From Sinorhizobium sp. 8-89 (lineage in GTDB: Bacteria; Pseudomonadota; Alphaproteobacteria; Rhizobiales; Rhizobiaceae), in NCBI RefSeq assembly GCF_030124325.1, contig NZ_JASKLR010000020.1, positions 1 through 64,000 on the forward strand: 64,000 nt of DNA, in the 5' to 3' direction. Numbering within the stretch: position 1 is the stretch's first letter; the number at the start of each line of letters is the position of its first letter. The notes under the pieces are model-generated. The model saw only the letters and a program-made list of their open reading frames with translations, did no database searches and had not been told where the DNA came from. The position numbers and the translations under genes were made by a program. Below are positions 1-9,251 of the stretch, piece by piece.

Positions 1-1137
1 CCACTCCTCGAGCTGATCGGCGACCTGCTCAGCGCTGCCTACGACGGTGTAGTGACCTCTCGCCGTCGCGATCCACTGGTAGAGCTGCCGGATCGTGAAG
101 CCGTGCTCGTCGGCGATCTTGCGGATAAGCGCCTGGCGGCTCTTCATGCCTTCGGTCTCCTGGCTGACGGGGAGCGGACCATCGAGCGGATATCCGGTCA
201 GGTCGAGCGTTCCGCCGGTCAATCCATTGAGCAGGGCGACGCCGTCCTCGGGCACGATCAGCGCATTGAGCCGCTCGTACTTGTCACGCGCTTCTTCTTC
301 CGTTCGGCCGACGAAGGGCGCCACGCCCGGCATGATCAGCACGTGCTCGGGGTTACGCCCCGCGCGTTGGACGCGCGCCTTGATGTCCCGGTAGAACTCC
401 TGGGCGGAACTCAGATTCTGGTGTGCGGTGAAGATCACTTCAGCTGTCGCGGCCGCAAGCCTGCGTCCGTCCTCGGATTGTCCCGCCTGGACGACAACCG
501 GATGGCCCTGTATCGGGCGCGGCACGTTCAGCGGCCCTTTCACCGAAAAATGCTTGCCCCGGTGATTGATGTCGTGGACACGTCCCGCATCGAAAAAGCG
601 ACCGGTCGCCTTGTCGCGGATGAAAGCGTCGTCCTCCCAGCTATCCCAGAGGGCTTTGACCGTTTCGACATGCTCGTGCGCACGCTCGTAGCGCTCGGCG
701 TGGGTCGGCTGCGTCTCCCTGTTGAAGTTGCGCGCCGTCTCATCCCCTGCCGACGTCACCACGTTCCACGCGGCCCGGCCGTTGGAAAGAAGGTCGAGCG
801 ACGCAAATTTGCGGGCGAGCGTGTAGGGCTCCTCGTAGGTGGTCGAGGCGGTCGCGATAAAGCCGAGATGCGTCGTGAGCGGCGCGAGTGCAGCAAAGAG
901 CGTAATGGGTTCGAACCCCGCGATCTTGGCGTTCCCGCCTTCACGGCCCCCAAGCCCTACGGAGAGATTGTCCGCCAGGAAGTAGGCGTCGAACAGGCCG
1001 CGTTCAGCCGTCTGTGCAAGCCTCTTGTGGAATTCGAAACTTGTCGCGCCGTCTGCCGGTGCCTCCGGGTGTCTCCAGGCGGCGACATGCTGACCGCCGC
1101 CCGGCAGAAAGGCGCCGAGCTTGATCTTTCTGGTCAT
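1..1137 (-). CDS. LLM-class flavin-dependent monooxygenase (NtaA/SnaA/DszA type), C-terminus cut by window edge
   Basis: This gene encodes a bacterial-luciferase-like TIM-barrel monooxygenase that uses reduced FMN to oxidise a small substrate, in this subfamily often an organosulfur compound, nitrilotriacetate or a related molecule. The protein starts MTRKIKLGAFLPGGGQHVA, and the typical subfamily block STTYEEPYTLARKFASLD follows near residue 100, with the NVVTS and ARNF segments after it. About 379 residues are visible and roughly 60-80 of the usual 440-460 are lost at the window edge. It lies 73 bp downstream of an FMN reductase on the same strand, so the pair forms a two-component flavin monooxygenase. 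The substrate cannot be read from sequence; sulfonate or sulfone use is an inference from the reductase and the sfnB gene 12 kb away. Confidence 0.88.
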   Translation of the reverse strand, partial: MTRKIKLGAFLPGGGQHVAAWRHPEAPADGATSFEFHKRLAQTAERGLFDAYFLADNLSVGLGGREGGNAKIAGFEPITLFAALAPLTTHLGFIATASTTYEEPYTLARKFASLDLLSNGRAAWNVVTSAGDETARNFNRETQPTHAERYERAHEHVETVKALWDSWEDDAFIRDKATGRFFDAGRVHDINHRGKHFSVKGPLNVPRPIQGHPVVVQAGQSEDGRRLAAATAEVIFTAHQNLSSAQEFYRDIKARVQRAGRNPEHVLIMPGVAPFVGRTEEEARDKYERLNALIVPEDGVALLNGLTGGTLDLTGYPLDGPLPVSQETEGMKSRQALIRKIADEHGFTIRQLYQWIATARGHYTVVGSAEQVADQLEEW

Positions 1138-1210
1138 TGAACCCTCCGAGAATCGGCCGATCGGCCACGAGTTGATGGTTGCTTCACGATGTCTGTTCTC
1201 AGTCGGCGCG

Positions 1211-1768
1211 CTAGGCGGCGATGCTCCGCCAATCGGAGCGCGCCACGGCCCGCGTCGCTTCGTCGACCGACTGCCCTACCCGCGCATGGATCGCTTCGGA
1301 GAGCAGAACGCCGTCCGCAAAGTCCTTGTCCGACGCGTAGATTGCCGTCGGCATCGCAAGGGCTTCAAAGAAGCCGAACAGAGGGCGTAGCTGATGCTCC
1401 ACGATCAGCGAATGACGTTCGCCGCCGCCGGTCGCCGCGATGATGATCGGCTTGCCGCGCAACGACCTAGGATCGAAGAGGTCGAAGCAGTGCTTGAACA
1501 GGCCGGTGTAGCTGCCTTTGAAGGTCGGTGAACCGACGACCAGCACGTCAGCCTCGATCACCTGGCTGACGAGATATCGTGCTTCAGGGGCGAGATCGTC
1601 CAGCCGCCTCGCCTTGGGCAGCGAGGGACCGAAGTCCTCGATATCGAATGTCTGCGCGGACGCCCCGATGTTCAGCGCGAGCCGATGAACGATATGATCG
1701 ACGAACCCCCGGGTTTTGGATGGGCGTGTGATGTTTCCCGAGATTCCGGCTACTCTTTTATCCGGCAT
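1211..1768 (-). CDS. NAD(P)H-dependent FMN reductase (MsuE/SsuE family)
   Basis: This is a flavodoxin-fold reductase of 185 residues that supplies FMNH2 to the neighbouring monooxygenase. The N-terminus has the beta1-loop GISGNITRPSKT for FMN phosphate binding, and the family segment GSPTFKGSYTGLFKH is near residue 80, followed by GKPIIIAATGGGERH. An open reading frame extends 12 codons further upstream, but GGAGG lies at the right distance only before the internal ATG at 1768, so that start is preferred. It is probably co-transcribed with the LLM monooxygenase. MsuE-like proteins serve alkanesulfonate and methanesulfonate desulfonation, which is the likely setting; the exact substrate is unknown. 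Confidence 0.85.
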   Translation of the reverse strand: MPDKRVAGISGNITRPSKTRGFVDHIVHRLALNIGASAQTFDIEDFGPSLPKARRLDDLAPEARYLVSQVIEADVLVVGSPTFKGSYTGLFKHCFDLFDPRSLRGKPIIIAATGGGERHSLIVEHQLRPLFGFFEALAMPTAIYASDKDFADGVLLSEAIHARVGQSVDEATRAVARSDWRSIAA

Positions 1769-1809
1769 CTTGACCTCCGTTGGCGCCGCTTCAGATGTCG
1801 TCATCTAAA

Positions 1810-1833
1810 TCTATAATTTTTATGATTTATAGA
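1810..1833 (-). promoter_or_regulatory. AT-rich inverted repeat upstream of the FMN reductase operon
   Basis: Perfect 7-bp arms TCTATAA and TTATAGA are separated by 10 bp in a short AT-rich island, 42 bp upstream of the preferred start codon. This fits a regulator-binding site or an overlapping -10 region. No regulator gene is adjacent. Confidence 0.4.
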
Positions 1834-2160
1834 AACGAAGTTCTATTCCGCATCGTTAGAGGAGAAGAGTTTCCCATGATGCGGCCCGTGACCGCAGCGA
1901 CCTTGGCGCAACCAGTCTCTCCGCCCGTATTTGCCTGACTGTCATCGTATTCTGGAAAGGCAAGAAGTGCCGGCTTGGAGAGGACCTACTTCCCCGCACA
2001 AGCGGGTTGAACGACCAGTTGTTCGAGATCCTTGTTCGAAGCGGCGGCACGCGGACGCGATTGGGGCAGTCCCGCTCCGTCTGGCCCCCCACAGCGCCGC
2101 GCGCCTTGTTCGACGCGCAAAGGACGCCAATCGGCTACGATTTAAGGAAGCGACAGTGGA
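1834..2160. other. Intergenic stretch without a convincing gene
   Basis: Several overlapping short reading frames occur here, but none has a ribosome binding site plus recognisable sequence. It contains a degenerate copy of the window's palindromic repeat at 2091-2127 and leads into the 3' end of the molybdopterin subunit gene. Confidence 0.5.
2091..2127 (-). repeat. Degenerate copy of the short palindromic intergenic repeat
   Basis: The stretch beginning acagcgccgcgcg and ending gacgcgcaaaggacgc matches the hairpin of the cleaner copy at 37952-37995, with changes in the loop and a lost outer arm. Orientation is reversed relative to the 77-bp copies at 20338 and 37028. Confidence 0.5.
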
Positions 2161-4413
2161 TCAAGCACGTCCGACCGCGTTTCGTAGTCGCTCTCTGGTA
2201 AATGGCAAATCATAGAGACGCTTGCCAGTGGCGTCCCTGATCGCATTGGCGACAGCCGCGGCCGCAGGTCCTTGGGCTGCCTCGCCGGTACCGAGGAACG
2301 GTTCCCCGGGGCGCTCGACAATATGCACCTCGACGCTATCCGGAACGCTCGCAAAACGAAGGATCGGATAGCTCGACCAGTCGGTGCTGGTAATCCTCGT
2401 CCTGTCGAATGCCACGGCCTCGTAGAGCGTCCAGCTGATCGATTGCAGGATGCCGCCTTCCGTCTGGTTGCGGATGCCGTCCGGATTGACGATCTCGCCG
2501 CTGTCGATGGCGGAAACGGCGCGTACCACGCGAACGCGCCCGGTCTCCGGCTCGACTTCCGCTTCCATCGCCACCGCTAGGTAAGCAGCCAGGTTCTTGT
2601 AGCGCGCGAAGCCGAAACCGCGTCCGCGATTCCTCGGCATCTGGGCCTTGTCCCAGCCGAAGCGCTCTGCAGCCAGTTCGATGACGGCACGCGCACGCGG
2701 ATCCTCCATGTGCCGCAACCGGAATTCGACCGGATCAGCTTCGGCCATCAGTGCCAATTCGTCGATCGTGCTTTCGATCGCGAAGACATTGGCATAGCCG
2801 CCCAGCGCCCGGAGCGCAGAGACGCGCAGCGGCATGTCGGGCAAGAAGTGCCAGAGCACGCGCTTGTTCGGAATGGTGTAGAGCGGATTGGCGTTTCGGT
2901 CGCCGTTGCCGGAGGGACTGATTCTGAGCTCGGCCGGCTCCGGCTGGAAGGCTTGGGCCTTGTGGCGCGCTGCGAGCAGCGCACCGGCCCCGCCGGGCCG
3001 CGTCGAATGCGTATTGCTCCAGAGATCGTAAGCCCAGCTCGCGATCTTGCCTTGATCGTCGAGCGTTGCGCTGACTTTCATGAGCATCGCCGGACCATAA
3101 GGCTCCCAGCTGTGCTCCTGCTCGCGCATCCACTGAACGCGCACCGGCTTGCCGGGAATCTTGGTGGCAATGAGCGCGGCATCGGCGGCCGCGTCGTCGG
3201 CACCGTTATGGCCGTAGCACCCCGACCCTTCCATATGGATGACATGGACCTTTTCTTCCAGCATCGACAGCATCTCGGCGATCGCCTCGCGGTCGGGAAA
3301 GACCCCTTGCGTGTGCGATCAGACGTCCAACGTCCCGTCCGCCTTCATCTGCGCGACGGCGCAGGAGGGGCCGATCGAGCCGTGGATCTGATAGGGCCGC
3401 GTGTAGGTCGCCTCGAACACCTTGCCGCTGGATGAGATCACGCCCGCCTCGGCGACGGTTCCCACCTCGCGCTCGAGCCTTTGCAGTTCCGCCGGCAGGT
3501 CGGTCTGATCGGGGAGCGTCTCCCTTTCCTGCCACCGCGCGGCCTCTGCCAACGTCCGCATGGCATTTACCGCCTGAAATTCTTTCTCGGCCACGACGGC
3601 AAGGAAGTTGCCGTCGCGCACGACGGAGACGACGCCGGGCATTCCATCGGCCGCGCTTTGATCGAACTCGGTAAGCTCCGCTGCCGGGCTCGGCGGACGC
3701 ACGACGCGAGCATGCAGCATGCCATCCAGACGCAGGTCGTGCACATAGGCGGGCTGGCCTGTCACTTTCGCCGGGATGTCGACGCGAGGAAGCGGTTTGC
3801 CCATCACTCGGAAGCTACCGGGCTGCTTGAAGGCGGATTGCGGCTGCGCTTCCACGTGCAGCGTCTGGCCGGAAACAAGCTCGCCATAGGTGGCGCTTCT
3901 CCCGTCTTTTGCCAGCACGGATTTGTTTTCGGCCCTGAGTTCCGTCGGCGCTATGCCGAAGCGCTTGGCGGCTTCCGCCAGAAGCAGCGCGCGCACCTGT
4001 GCCGCGGCGTTCCTGATTGCGGTACCGCTGTTTTGCATCGACTGGCTGCCGGCCGTGAAACCTTCGTTCGGCGTACGGCCCGTGTCCGCCGTGATAAACT
4101 CGATCTCCGTCGGGTTCACCTCCAGTTCCTCGGCAGCAACCTGCAGAAGGGCTGTGCGGATGCCTTGGCCGAGCTCTGCCTTGCCGGTGAAGACGGTAAT
4201 CGAATTGTCGGGATTGATCCGGATCCAGGAATCGAGGAAGCGGTCGTCGTCAAGGCTGCCGGGCAAGGACGCGGGTGGTGCCGGTGGCGTCGTCGGCGGT
4301 GCCGGTGGCGCAGGCGCTTGGGCAAATGCGCGGCTAAGCGAAAAACTGACAACGAGCCCGCCGGCGCCGGCGATCACACTGCGGCGGGTGATTTCGTCCT
4401 TAAGAATGCCCAT
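2161..4413 (-). pseudogene. Molybdopterin-binding subunit of a xanthine-dehydrogenase-family hydroxylase (IorB-like), interrupted by in-frame TGA
   Basis: The large subunit of an isoquinoline-1-oxidoreductase/aldehyde-oxidase type molybdenum hydroxylase would be about 750 residues. The N-terminus has a twin-arginine signal (TRRSVIAGAGG) and a proline-rich linker, then GKAELGQGIRTALLQ and later FLGTGEAAQGP, which carries the expected catalytic glutamate. The reading frame is broken once: a TGA at 3319-3321 follows TLDV and is followed in the same frame by SHTQGVFPDREAI. Family members have tryptophan at that position (VWSHTQG), so a single TGG to TGA change explains it. No frame change is involved. 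The stop removes the C-terminal half, including the active-site glutamate. It is the last gene of a three-gene operon and its start overlaps the 2Fe-2S subunit stop by one base. A sequencing error is the alternative. Confidence 0.85.
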
Positions 4414-4916
4414 CAGCCTGCCCTCCGTTCATCGGACTCAGGCAACGAGGCGGCCTTCATCAATTCGCCTGCCCGTCTGATCGCCGCGAGAATCCGCATA
4501 TGCGTTCCGCAACGACAGAGGTTTGTCGCCAGCGCCTCGCGGATGTCCTCGTCGCTTGGCTGCGCATTCCGGCGCAAGAGCGCGTGCGCACTCATCATCA
4601 TGCCCGGGATGCAGTAACCACATTGCGCCGCCTGCAGCTCGATGAATGCCTGCTGCAACGGTCCCGGGTCGTCAATGGTGCCCAGACCTTCGATGGTCGT
4701 GATTTCGCGGCCTTCCAGCAACATGACGGGCACCATGCAGGAAAGCACCGCCTCGCCGTCCACCACCACCGTGCAGGAGCCGCACTGGCCGAGCCCGCAG
4801 CCGTATTTGGCGCCGTTCAAGGCCAGGTCGTCGCGAAGGACGTAGAGCAGAGGCGTCGACGGATCGGCGTCGATCTGATGCGGACTGCCGTTTACTGTCA
4901 GCGATATGCTCATCAT
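4413..4916 (-). CDS. (2Fe-2S)-binding small subunit of molybdenum hydroxylase (IorA-like)
   Basis: This 167-residue electron-transfer subunit carries two 2Fe-2S centres. The plant-ferredoxin-type cluster ligands are in GCGLGQCGSCTVVVDGEAVL plus the following SC, and the second cluster ligands are in QCGYCIPGMMMSAHALL and LCRCGTH. It passes electrons from the molybdenum cofactor subunit to the membrane-anchored cytochrome c encoded upstream. Length and cysteine spacing are normal for the family. The start overlaps the cytochrome stop by four bases and the stop overlaps the large-subunit start, which indicates translational coupling of all three genes. The protein itself looks intact although its partner is disrupted. 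Confidence 0.93.
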   Translation of the reverse strand: MMSISLTVNGSPHQIDADPSTPLLYVLRDDLALNGAKYGCGLGQCGSCTVVVDGEAVLSCMVPVMLLEGREITTIEGLGTIDDPGPLQQAFIELQAAQCGYCIPGMMMSAHALLRRNAQPSDEDIREALATNLCRCGTHMRILAAIRRAGELMKAASLPESDERRAG

Positions 4917-6301
4917 CCCTCCTCGGCACCGACATTGTGCGGCGCCCTTTCAATGCCGTCCGACGGCCGGATGGTCACCTTGTGCGCGCCGGACCGGGTA
5001 TTGGCGACCAGTTCCACAAGACCCGCCCATGCCGGCTCCTCGGAGAACCGCTCGCGCATGTAAGCAAGGACGTCGGCCACCTGCTGGTCATTGAGCAGAT
5101 GTCGGAAGGCCGGCATCACCGCGCTTGCCTCGCCGTCCGCCGGCGGAAGGCCGAACAGGACGATGTTGACGATGTTTTGCGGATTCGGCGCATTGACGGC
5201 AGTGCTGAGTTCGAAGTTCAGGCCGCCGAAGGGCTGGCGCTGGCGGCCTTCATGGCAACTTGCACAGGCGGCAATATAGATCGCTTCGCCTGAACCGGCC
5301 CCGGAAGCACTCACGAGCGAACTCTGGCTATCGGCCGTCTGCTCCAGGCGATCCCCTTCGAACTGCTCGCGCAATTGCGCCGCTCTTTCCCCGCGTTCGG
5401 GCGTCGGATCTCCCATGATCGACGTCACATAGGTGGCGATTGCCATGATATCGCTATCCGGAAGGGCGGAGAGATTGCCCGTTACCTCGGCCATGGGTCC
5501 GCGCGAAACGCCGTGGAATTCATGCCAGCCGTTGCGCAGGTAGAAGGCGAGGCTTTGCTCGTCCCACGGGATAGGAGCCTTGGAATCCTTGTTGATCGCG
5601 TAAGCCTGCCAGCCCTCCGCCTCGCCGCCGCCGAAGTTCCGGTCGCGATCTTCAGCACCGAACGCGTTGCGCGGCGTGTGGCAAGCGCCGCAGTGGCCGA
5701 GCCCTTCGGCAAGATAGCGCCCACGCGTCCACGCCTCGCTCTGACCGCTGTCCGGTTCCAGTTCGCCCCTGTCGAAGAAGAGCAGCTTCCAGCAGGCAAG
5801 CAGGGGGCGGAACGTCAGCGGGAACTGGAGATCGTTCTCAGGCGCTTCAGCCTTTACCGCGGCACGCGTCATCAGGAAGGCATAGAGAGCGCGGTTGTCC
5901 TCTTCCGAGACGCGCGTGAAATGGTCGTAGGGGAATGCTGGATAGAGATGGCTGCCGTTCCGGTCGACGCCCTCGTTCATGGCGCGCTGGAAGGCCGCCT
6001 CGTTCCAGCCGCCAATGCCCGTTTCACGATCGGGGGTGATGTTGGTGGAGTAAATCGTGCCAAAAGGGGTCGGCACGGCGAGACCGCCCGAAAATGCGGG
6101 TTTGCCGGGAACGGTGTGGCAGGCGATGCAATTGCCGAGCGCCGCCAATTGCGCGCCCTTCGCGACGAGATCCGGGGCAAAACTCGCCTGCGCCGCAGCG
6201 GCGTCCTCGGGGATTTCGGAACGCCACGCCAACAGAAAGAAAACACCTGCAGCCACAAATACGGCCGCAATGAAAACGATCGCCGCCCTCAAGGCCCGCA
6301 T
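4913..6301 (-). CDS. Three-haem c-type cytochrome, electron acceptor of the molybdenum hydroxylase
   Basis: The protein of 462 residues has an N-terminal membrane anchor (ALRAAIVFIAAVFVAAGVFF) and three CXXCH haem sites: CIACH near residue 63, CGACH near residue 210 and CASCH near residue 350. This arrangement is that of the cytochrome subunits of gluconate and alcohol dehydrogenases and of IorAB-type hydroxylases, which deliver electrons to the respiratory chain at the periplasmic face. An open frame continues 49 codons upstream, but that segment lacks homology features and the anchor begins right after the chosen ATG. It is the first gene of the operon. Confidence 0.9.
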   Translation of the reverse strand: MRALRAAIVFIAAVFVAAGVFFLLAWRSEIPEDAAAAQASFAPDLVAKGAQLAALGNCIACHTVPGKPAFSGGLAVPTPFGTIYSTNITPDRETGIGGWNEAAFQRAMNEGVDRNGSHLYPAFPYDHFTRVSEEDNRALYAFLMTRAAVKAEAPENDLQFPLTFRPLLACWKLLFFDRGELEPDSGQSEAWTRGRYLAEGLGHCGACHTPRNAFGAEDRDRNFGGGEAEGWQAYAINKDSKAPIPWDEQSLAFYLRNGWHEFHGVSRGPMAEVTGNLSALPDSDIMAIATYVTSIMGDPTPERGERAAQLREQFEGDRLEQTADSQSSLVSASGAGSGEAIYIAACASCHEGRQRQPFGGLNFELSTAVNAPNPQNIVNIVLFGLPPADGEASAVMPAFRHLLNDQQVADVLAYMRERFSEEPAWAGLVELVANTRSGAHKVTIRPSDGIERAPHNVGAEEG

Positions 6302-6567
6302 CGCAGATCTCCGCCGATCAGAGGAAACGCCGCACTTCCCGATCTGTTCCGAGCGACGAAGTGACGTGTAGGTGAGTGCGGGAAGTCCGTGAGCGTGCTC
6401 TTGGGTACGAAGCTGGTCGGGCTGCTGCTGCATGCCGGGGACGATCAACGACGCCGCCTCTGCTGCGGCCGCTGCAGATCCGCGTCGAGCGACGAAACGA
6501 GAGGAAGGACGTCACTGACGCCCTTCCTCTGCTTCCGCCGGTTTGCCGTCTTGCATAGCGATGCACC

Positions 6568-6804
6568 TTAAAGCCGGACATCCCAAAGGGGAAATCTGGC
6601 TTCCAGGAGCGTGTCCCCACTCTCCGGAAGACCGATATCGCGGCGCATGCGGTTTGACAGATGGGCGGTCCGGTTCGTCGTTTGACGACGTCTCCAGGCG
6701 GCCCGGATCAACGCACCCGCGGTCTTCCAGATGCCGAATTTCCGGCACAGGTCATCGACCGTTGCGGTAAGGGTATCAACAACTAAAAATTGTGCTTCAC
6801 GCAT
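6568..6804 (-). CDS. DUF1127 domain small protein
   Basis: A 78-residue protein ending with the DUF1127 signature (LSNRMRRDIGLPES). Short DUF1127 proteins are abundant in rhizobia; some influence phosphate, nitrogen or RNA metabolism, but the role of this one is unknown. The start at MREAQFL gives the usual family length; an in-frame start eight codons upstream is possible. It stands alone, with no operon partners. Confidence 0.75.
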   Translation of the reverse strand: MREAQFLVVDTLTATVDDLCRKFGIWKTAGALIRAAWRRRQTTNRTAHLSNRMRRDIGLPESGDTLLEARFPLWDVRL

Positions 6805-7348
6805 GATTTTTCCGTCCCGGCGCGACAATGCGGCCAGGTCCTCTCGAAGGTCGAATAGACGTGCGGAAGCGGACGCGGAAATGCGAACAATCGCTCCGTC
6901 AGCCGGTCACGTCAGCTCAAATGGGAAAGCGCCAATCGGCAGAAATCCGGGGCTTAGAGACCCTGGAAGCAAAATCGGCTCGAGCAAGATGTGCGATACA
7001 TCGTCGTGCTGCCAGCCGTCCCGCCAGAGAGGCGCATAATCACGAGAACAGATATCATTTCACGCCTCCTCTGATTTGAATTGCGAGTATGGTGACTTTA
7101 CACGAGACCGACCAATCTGCAAAGGCACAATTCGGGATTGTAGAAATCACGCCAGGTCCGTTGCGAGAATGCAACACTTTTCAGAGCTTCGTGCCGGCGC
7201 CGGCGAGCTGAAGCGCCACTTGCTTGTTCCGAGCGGGGCGACTCGCGGGACAAGCAAGAGACGACTGGAGGCCGCCAGGCGAAGGAAGCGGCCTGGGCAT
7301 CAGCCGCTCCGCGGATTCTCATGCCGGGTGCCGTTCCCAGCAGACTGA
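6805..7348. other. Long intergenic region with one hairpin
   Basis: No frame here combines a ribosome binding site with recognisable sequence. The only structure found is a stem-loop at 7219-7258, listed separately. Promoter elements for the DUF1127 gene are expected near its start but are not distinct. Confidence 0.45.
7219..7258. repeat. Inverted repeat forming a 12-bp stem
   Basis: Arms CTTGCTTGTTCC (7219-7230) and GGGACAAGCAAG (7247-7258) pair at 11 of 12 positions or at all 12 with one G-T wobble, and the loop can extend the stem with GAG/CTC. It sits about 90 bp past the stop of the aldo/keto reductase, so it could end that transcript, although there is no U-run. Confidence 0.45.
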
Positions 7349-8365
7349 TCACCTTTGATCGGCCTCGTTCCCGAGAAGCGCATCGACTTCCGCCATGATC
7401 GCGGACGGTAACGGACCTTTCTCCAGCGCGGCCAGATTTTCGCGCACCTGCGCCTCCGTCTTGAAGCCGGGGATGGGAAAGGTGTTGGGCGAGCGGGCCA
7501 GAATCCACCCGAGTGCCCCTTGCGCCAAGGTCCTGCCGCCGATCTGGAGGAGCTCTCGTACCTCTGCAAGGCGGTGGAGATAATCGGCGCGAGGCCGCCC
7601 GCCCTCGAAGAACCGCACCCAGCTATGACCGGCTGCGCGCACGTCGCTTGGCGGCAGACGCGTCTCGGGACTGAACTTGCCGCTCAGGAACCCCATCGCC
7701 AGCGGTGATCGATTGAGGCTGGCGAGATTGCTGCCCTCACACATCGCCAACATGGCCGGCCCATCCGTAAAGACGTTCAGCTCCTGCTGAACCGCAACGA
7801 AATGCGGGAATTTCACCATTCGTTTCGCCGCTGCGGCGTTGTCCGCGCTCCAGCCCCAGAAACGGATGGCGCCTTTCTCCGCCAGCTTCTCGAGCGTCTC
7901 GCCGGCCGCATCCGCCAGATCGGCCGAAAGCTCTCCGACATGGATTTGATAGAGGTCGATATAGTCGGTGCCCAGACGCTCAAGCGATGCTGCGCAGGCC
8001 TGTTCGATGTAGGCGGGGCTGACATCGGTGCTGACGAGGGCACGGGCGACGCGATCGTAAGTGTATCCGAACTTGGTTGCGATGATTGCATCGGCTCTTC
8101 GTCCGCTCAGTGCCCGGCCAATCACCTCCTCGCTGTGCCCGGTTCCATAAGCATCAGCCGTGTCGATCAGCGAAGCCCCCATCTCAAGCCCGAGTTGAAT
8201 GGCACGGATCGACTGTTCGTCGTCGACCTCCCCCCAGCCGTCCGGTTTTCCATCGAGTGTGAAATAGCCTCCAATCGCCCAGCAGCCTAAACCGATAGGT
8301 GCGGCCGCGAGGCCGGAGCGTCCCAATGGCCTGCGGTTGATCGCAGAGTTGTCGCTGGCAAGCAT
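7349..8365 (-). CDS. Aldo/keto reductase
   Basis: This 338-residue NADPH-dependent oxidoreductase has a TIM barrel. The catalytic tetrad is visible: Asp and Tyr in LIDTADAYGTGHSEE, Lys in IIATKFGY and His in LYQIHVG. The C-terminal NADP-binding part includes FPIPGFKTEAQVREN. The start was set at the ATG preceded by AAAGGAATGCC; a GTG five codons upstream is less likely. It probably belongs to the YajO/AKR11-13 type of reductases that act on aldehydes or sugars. It is monocistronic, and the physiological substrate is unknown. Confidence 0.9.
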   Translation of the reverse strand: MLASDNSAINRRPLGRSGLAAAPIGLGCWAIGGYFTLDGKPDGWGEVDDEQSIRAIQLGLEMGASLIDTADAYGTGHSEEVIGRALSGRRADAIIATKFGYTYDRVARALVSTDVSPAYIEQACAASLERLGTDYIDLYQIHVGELSADLADAAGETLEKLAEKGAIRFWGWSADNAAAAKRMVKFPHFVAVQQELNVFTDGPAMLAMCEGSNLASLNRSPLAMGFLSGKFSPETRLPPSDVRAAGHSWVRFFEGGRPRADYLHRLAEVRELLQIGGRTLAQGALGWILARSPNTFPIPGFKTEAQVRENLAALEKGPLPSAIMAEVDALLGNEADQR

Positions 8366-8657
8366 GGCATTCCTTTCCACTATGGTGATTCCAGCGAACT
8401 ATGGCACCGCGTGCGCGGCGATCAGAAGCTTCGATTCCGCAGGGGGTTTTTCAACAATGAAAAGCCGTTCGCCAGCGCGGCCACGAGACTTGGTGTTCGG
8501 CGTGAGGGGGCGCGGCACAAATTTGCGCCGCGCAGGAGGCGCCCGTCCGCCGGTCTGAGGGGACTGTGCTGCCGCTTCGAGCCATTCGCCGCCGGCGCAG
8601 TGCCGGCGGCTCAGACCGGTCTCTGCCGCATGTGAGGCCCTTATACCCGTGCCGACG

Positions 8658-9083
8658 TCAGGCTGATTCTGCATTGCCGTCCATGACGGCCTGAGGATCC
8701 ATCCACGCCAACTCGACTACATGCCCGTCGGGATCCTCGAACGTACGGTTGTACATGAAGCCCATGTCCATCGGTTCACGAATGTCGGCCTTGCCTCCGG
8801 CCTTCGCTGCGGTCTCGGTGAGCGAGTCCACCTCTTCGCGGCTGTCGCAGGAGAGGCAAAGCAGCACCTGGCAGGTCGCATGCGCGTCCGGAATCTCTTT
8901 CGACGTGAAGGTTGCGAAATAGTCGCGCGTCAGCAGCTGGAAGGTGATCGCGTCCGACCAGACCATCGAGGACGCCTTATCGTAGCTGAATTGCTCGTTC
9001 TTTTGGCACCCGATCGCTTGATAGAAGCGGGTTGAGGCGGCGATGTTCTTCACCGGCAGATTCACGAAAATCATCTTGGGCAT
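8658..9083 (-). CDS. VOC family (glyoxalase/bleomycin-resistance fold) protein
   Basis: A 141-residue protein with the paired beta-alpha-beta-beta-beta units of the VOC superfamily, starting MPKMIFVNLPVKNI and ending FEDPDGHVVELAWMDP, which holds the metal-ligand glutamate position. AAAGGAGACAGCA precedes the ATG. This subgroup (glyoxalase-like, often next to SRPBCC or DoxX genes) has no firm function. It may share a stress or resistance context with the ArsR operon that begins 1.4 kb upstream. Confidence 0.85.
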   Translation of the reverse strand: MPKMIFVNLPVKNIAASTRFYQAIGCQKNEQFSYDKASSMVWSDAITFQLLTRDYFATFTSKEIPDAHATCQVLLCLSCDSREEVDSLTETAAKAGGKADIREPMDMGFMYNRTFEDPDGHVVELAWMDPQAVMDGNAESA

Positions 9084-9251
9084 TGCTGTCTCCTTTGATC
9101 GAAGTTGGTGGCCTTTGCGCCGTTCGCAACGAACGCTCTCGTCGCCAGCCCGGACGCCGGGCGACCGGCTGCAGGACGAACACTCTCAAGACCCACTTGG
9201 CTGAAACCGTCGAGGCGAGTTGCACCGCAGGTCGCCGGTGCGTTCATCCTC

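Noticed and set aside
52-1140. A 362-codon frame on the + strand
   Set aside because: It is the shadow of the LLM monooxygenase on the minus strand, which has clear family blocks; the + strand product has none.
1834-2160. Remnant of a mobile element
   Set aside because: Only a degenerate palindromic repeat was found; no transposase fragment, terminal inverted repeats or target duplication could be seen.
3319-3321. TGA as a selenocysteine codon in the molybdopterin subunit
   Set aside because: Homologues have tryptophan there, no selenocysteine-insertion hairpin was seen directly downstream, and the active site does not use this residue.
7219-7258. Hairpin as part of a CRISPR repeat
   Set aside because: A single copy with no spaced repeats; no cas genes in the window.
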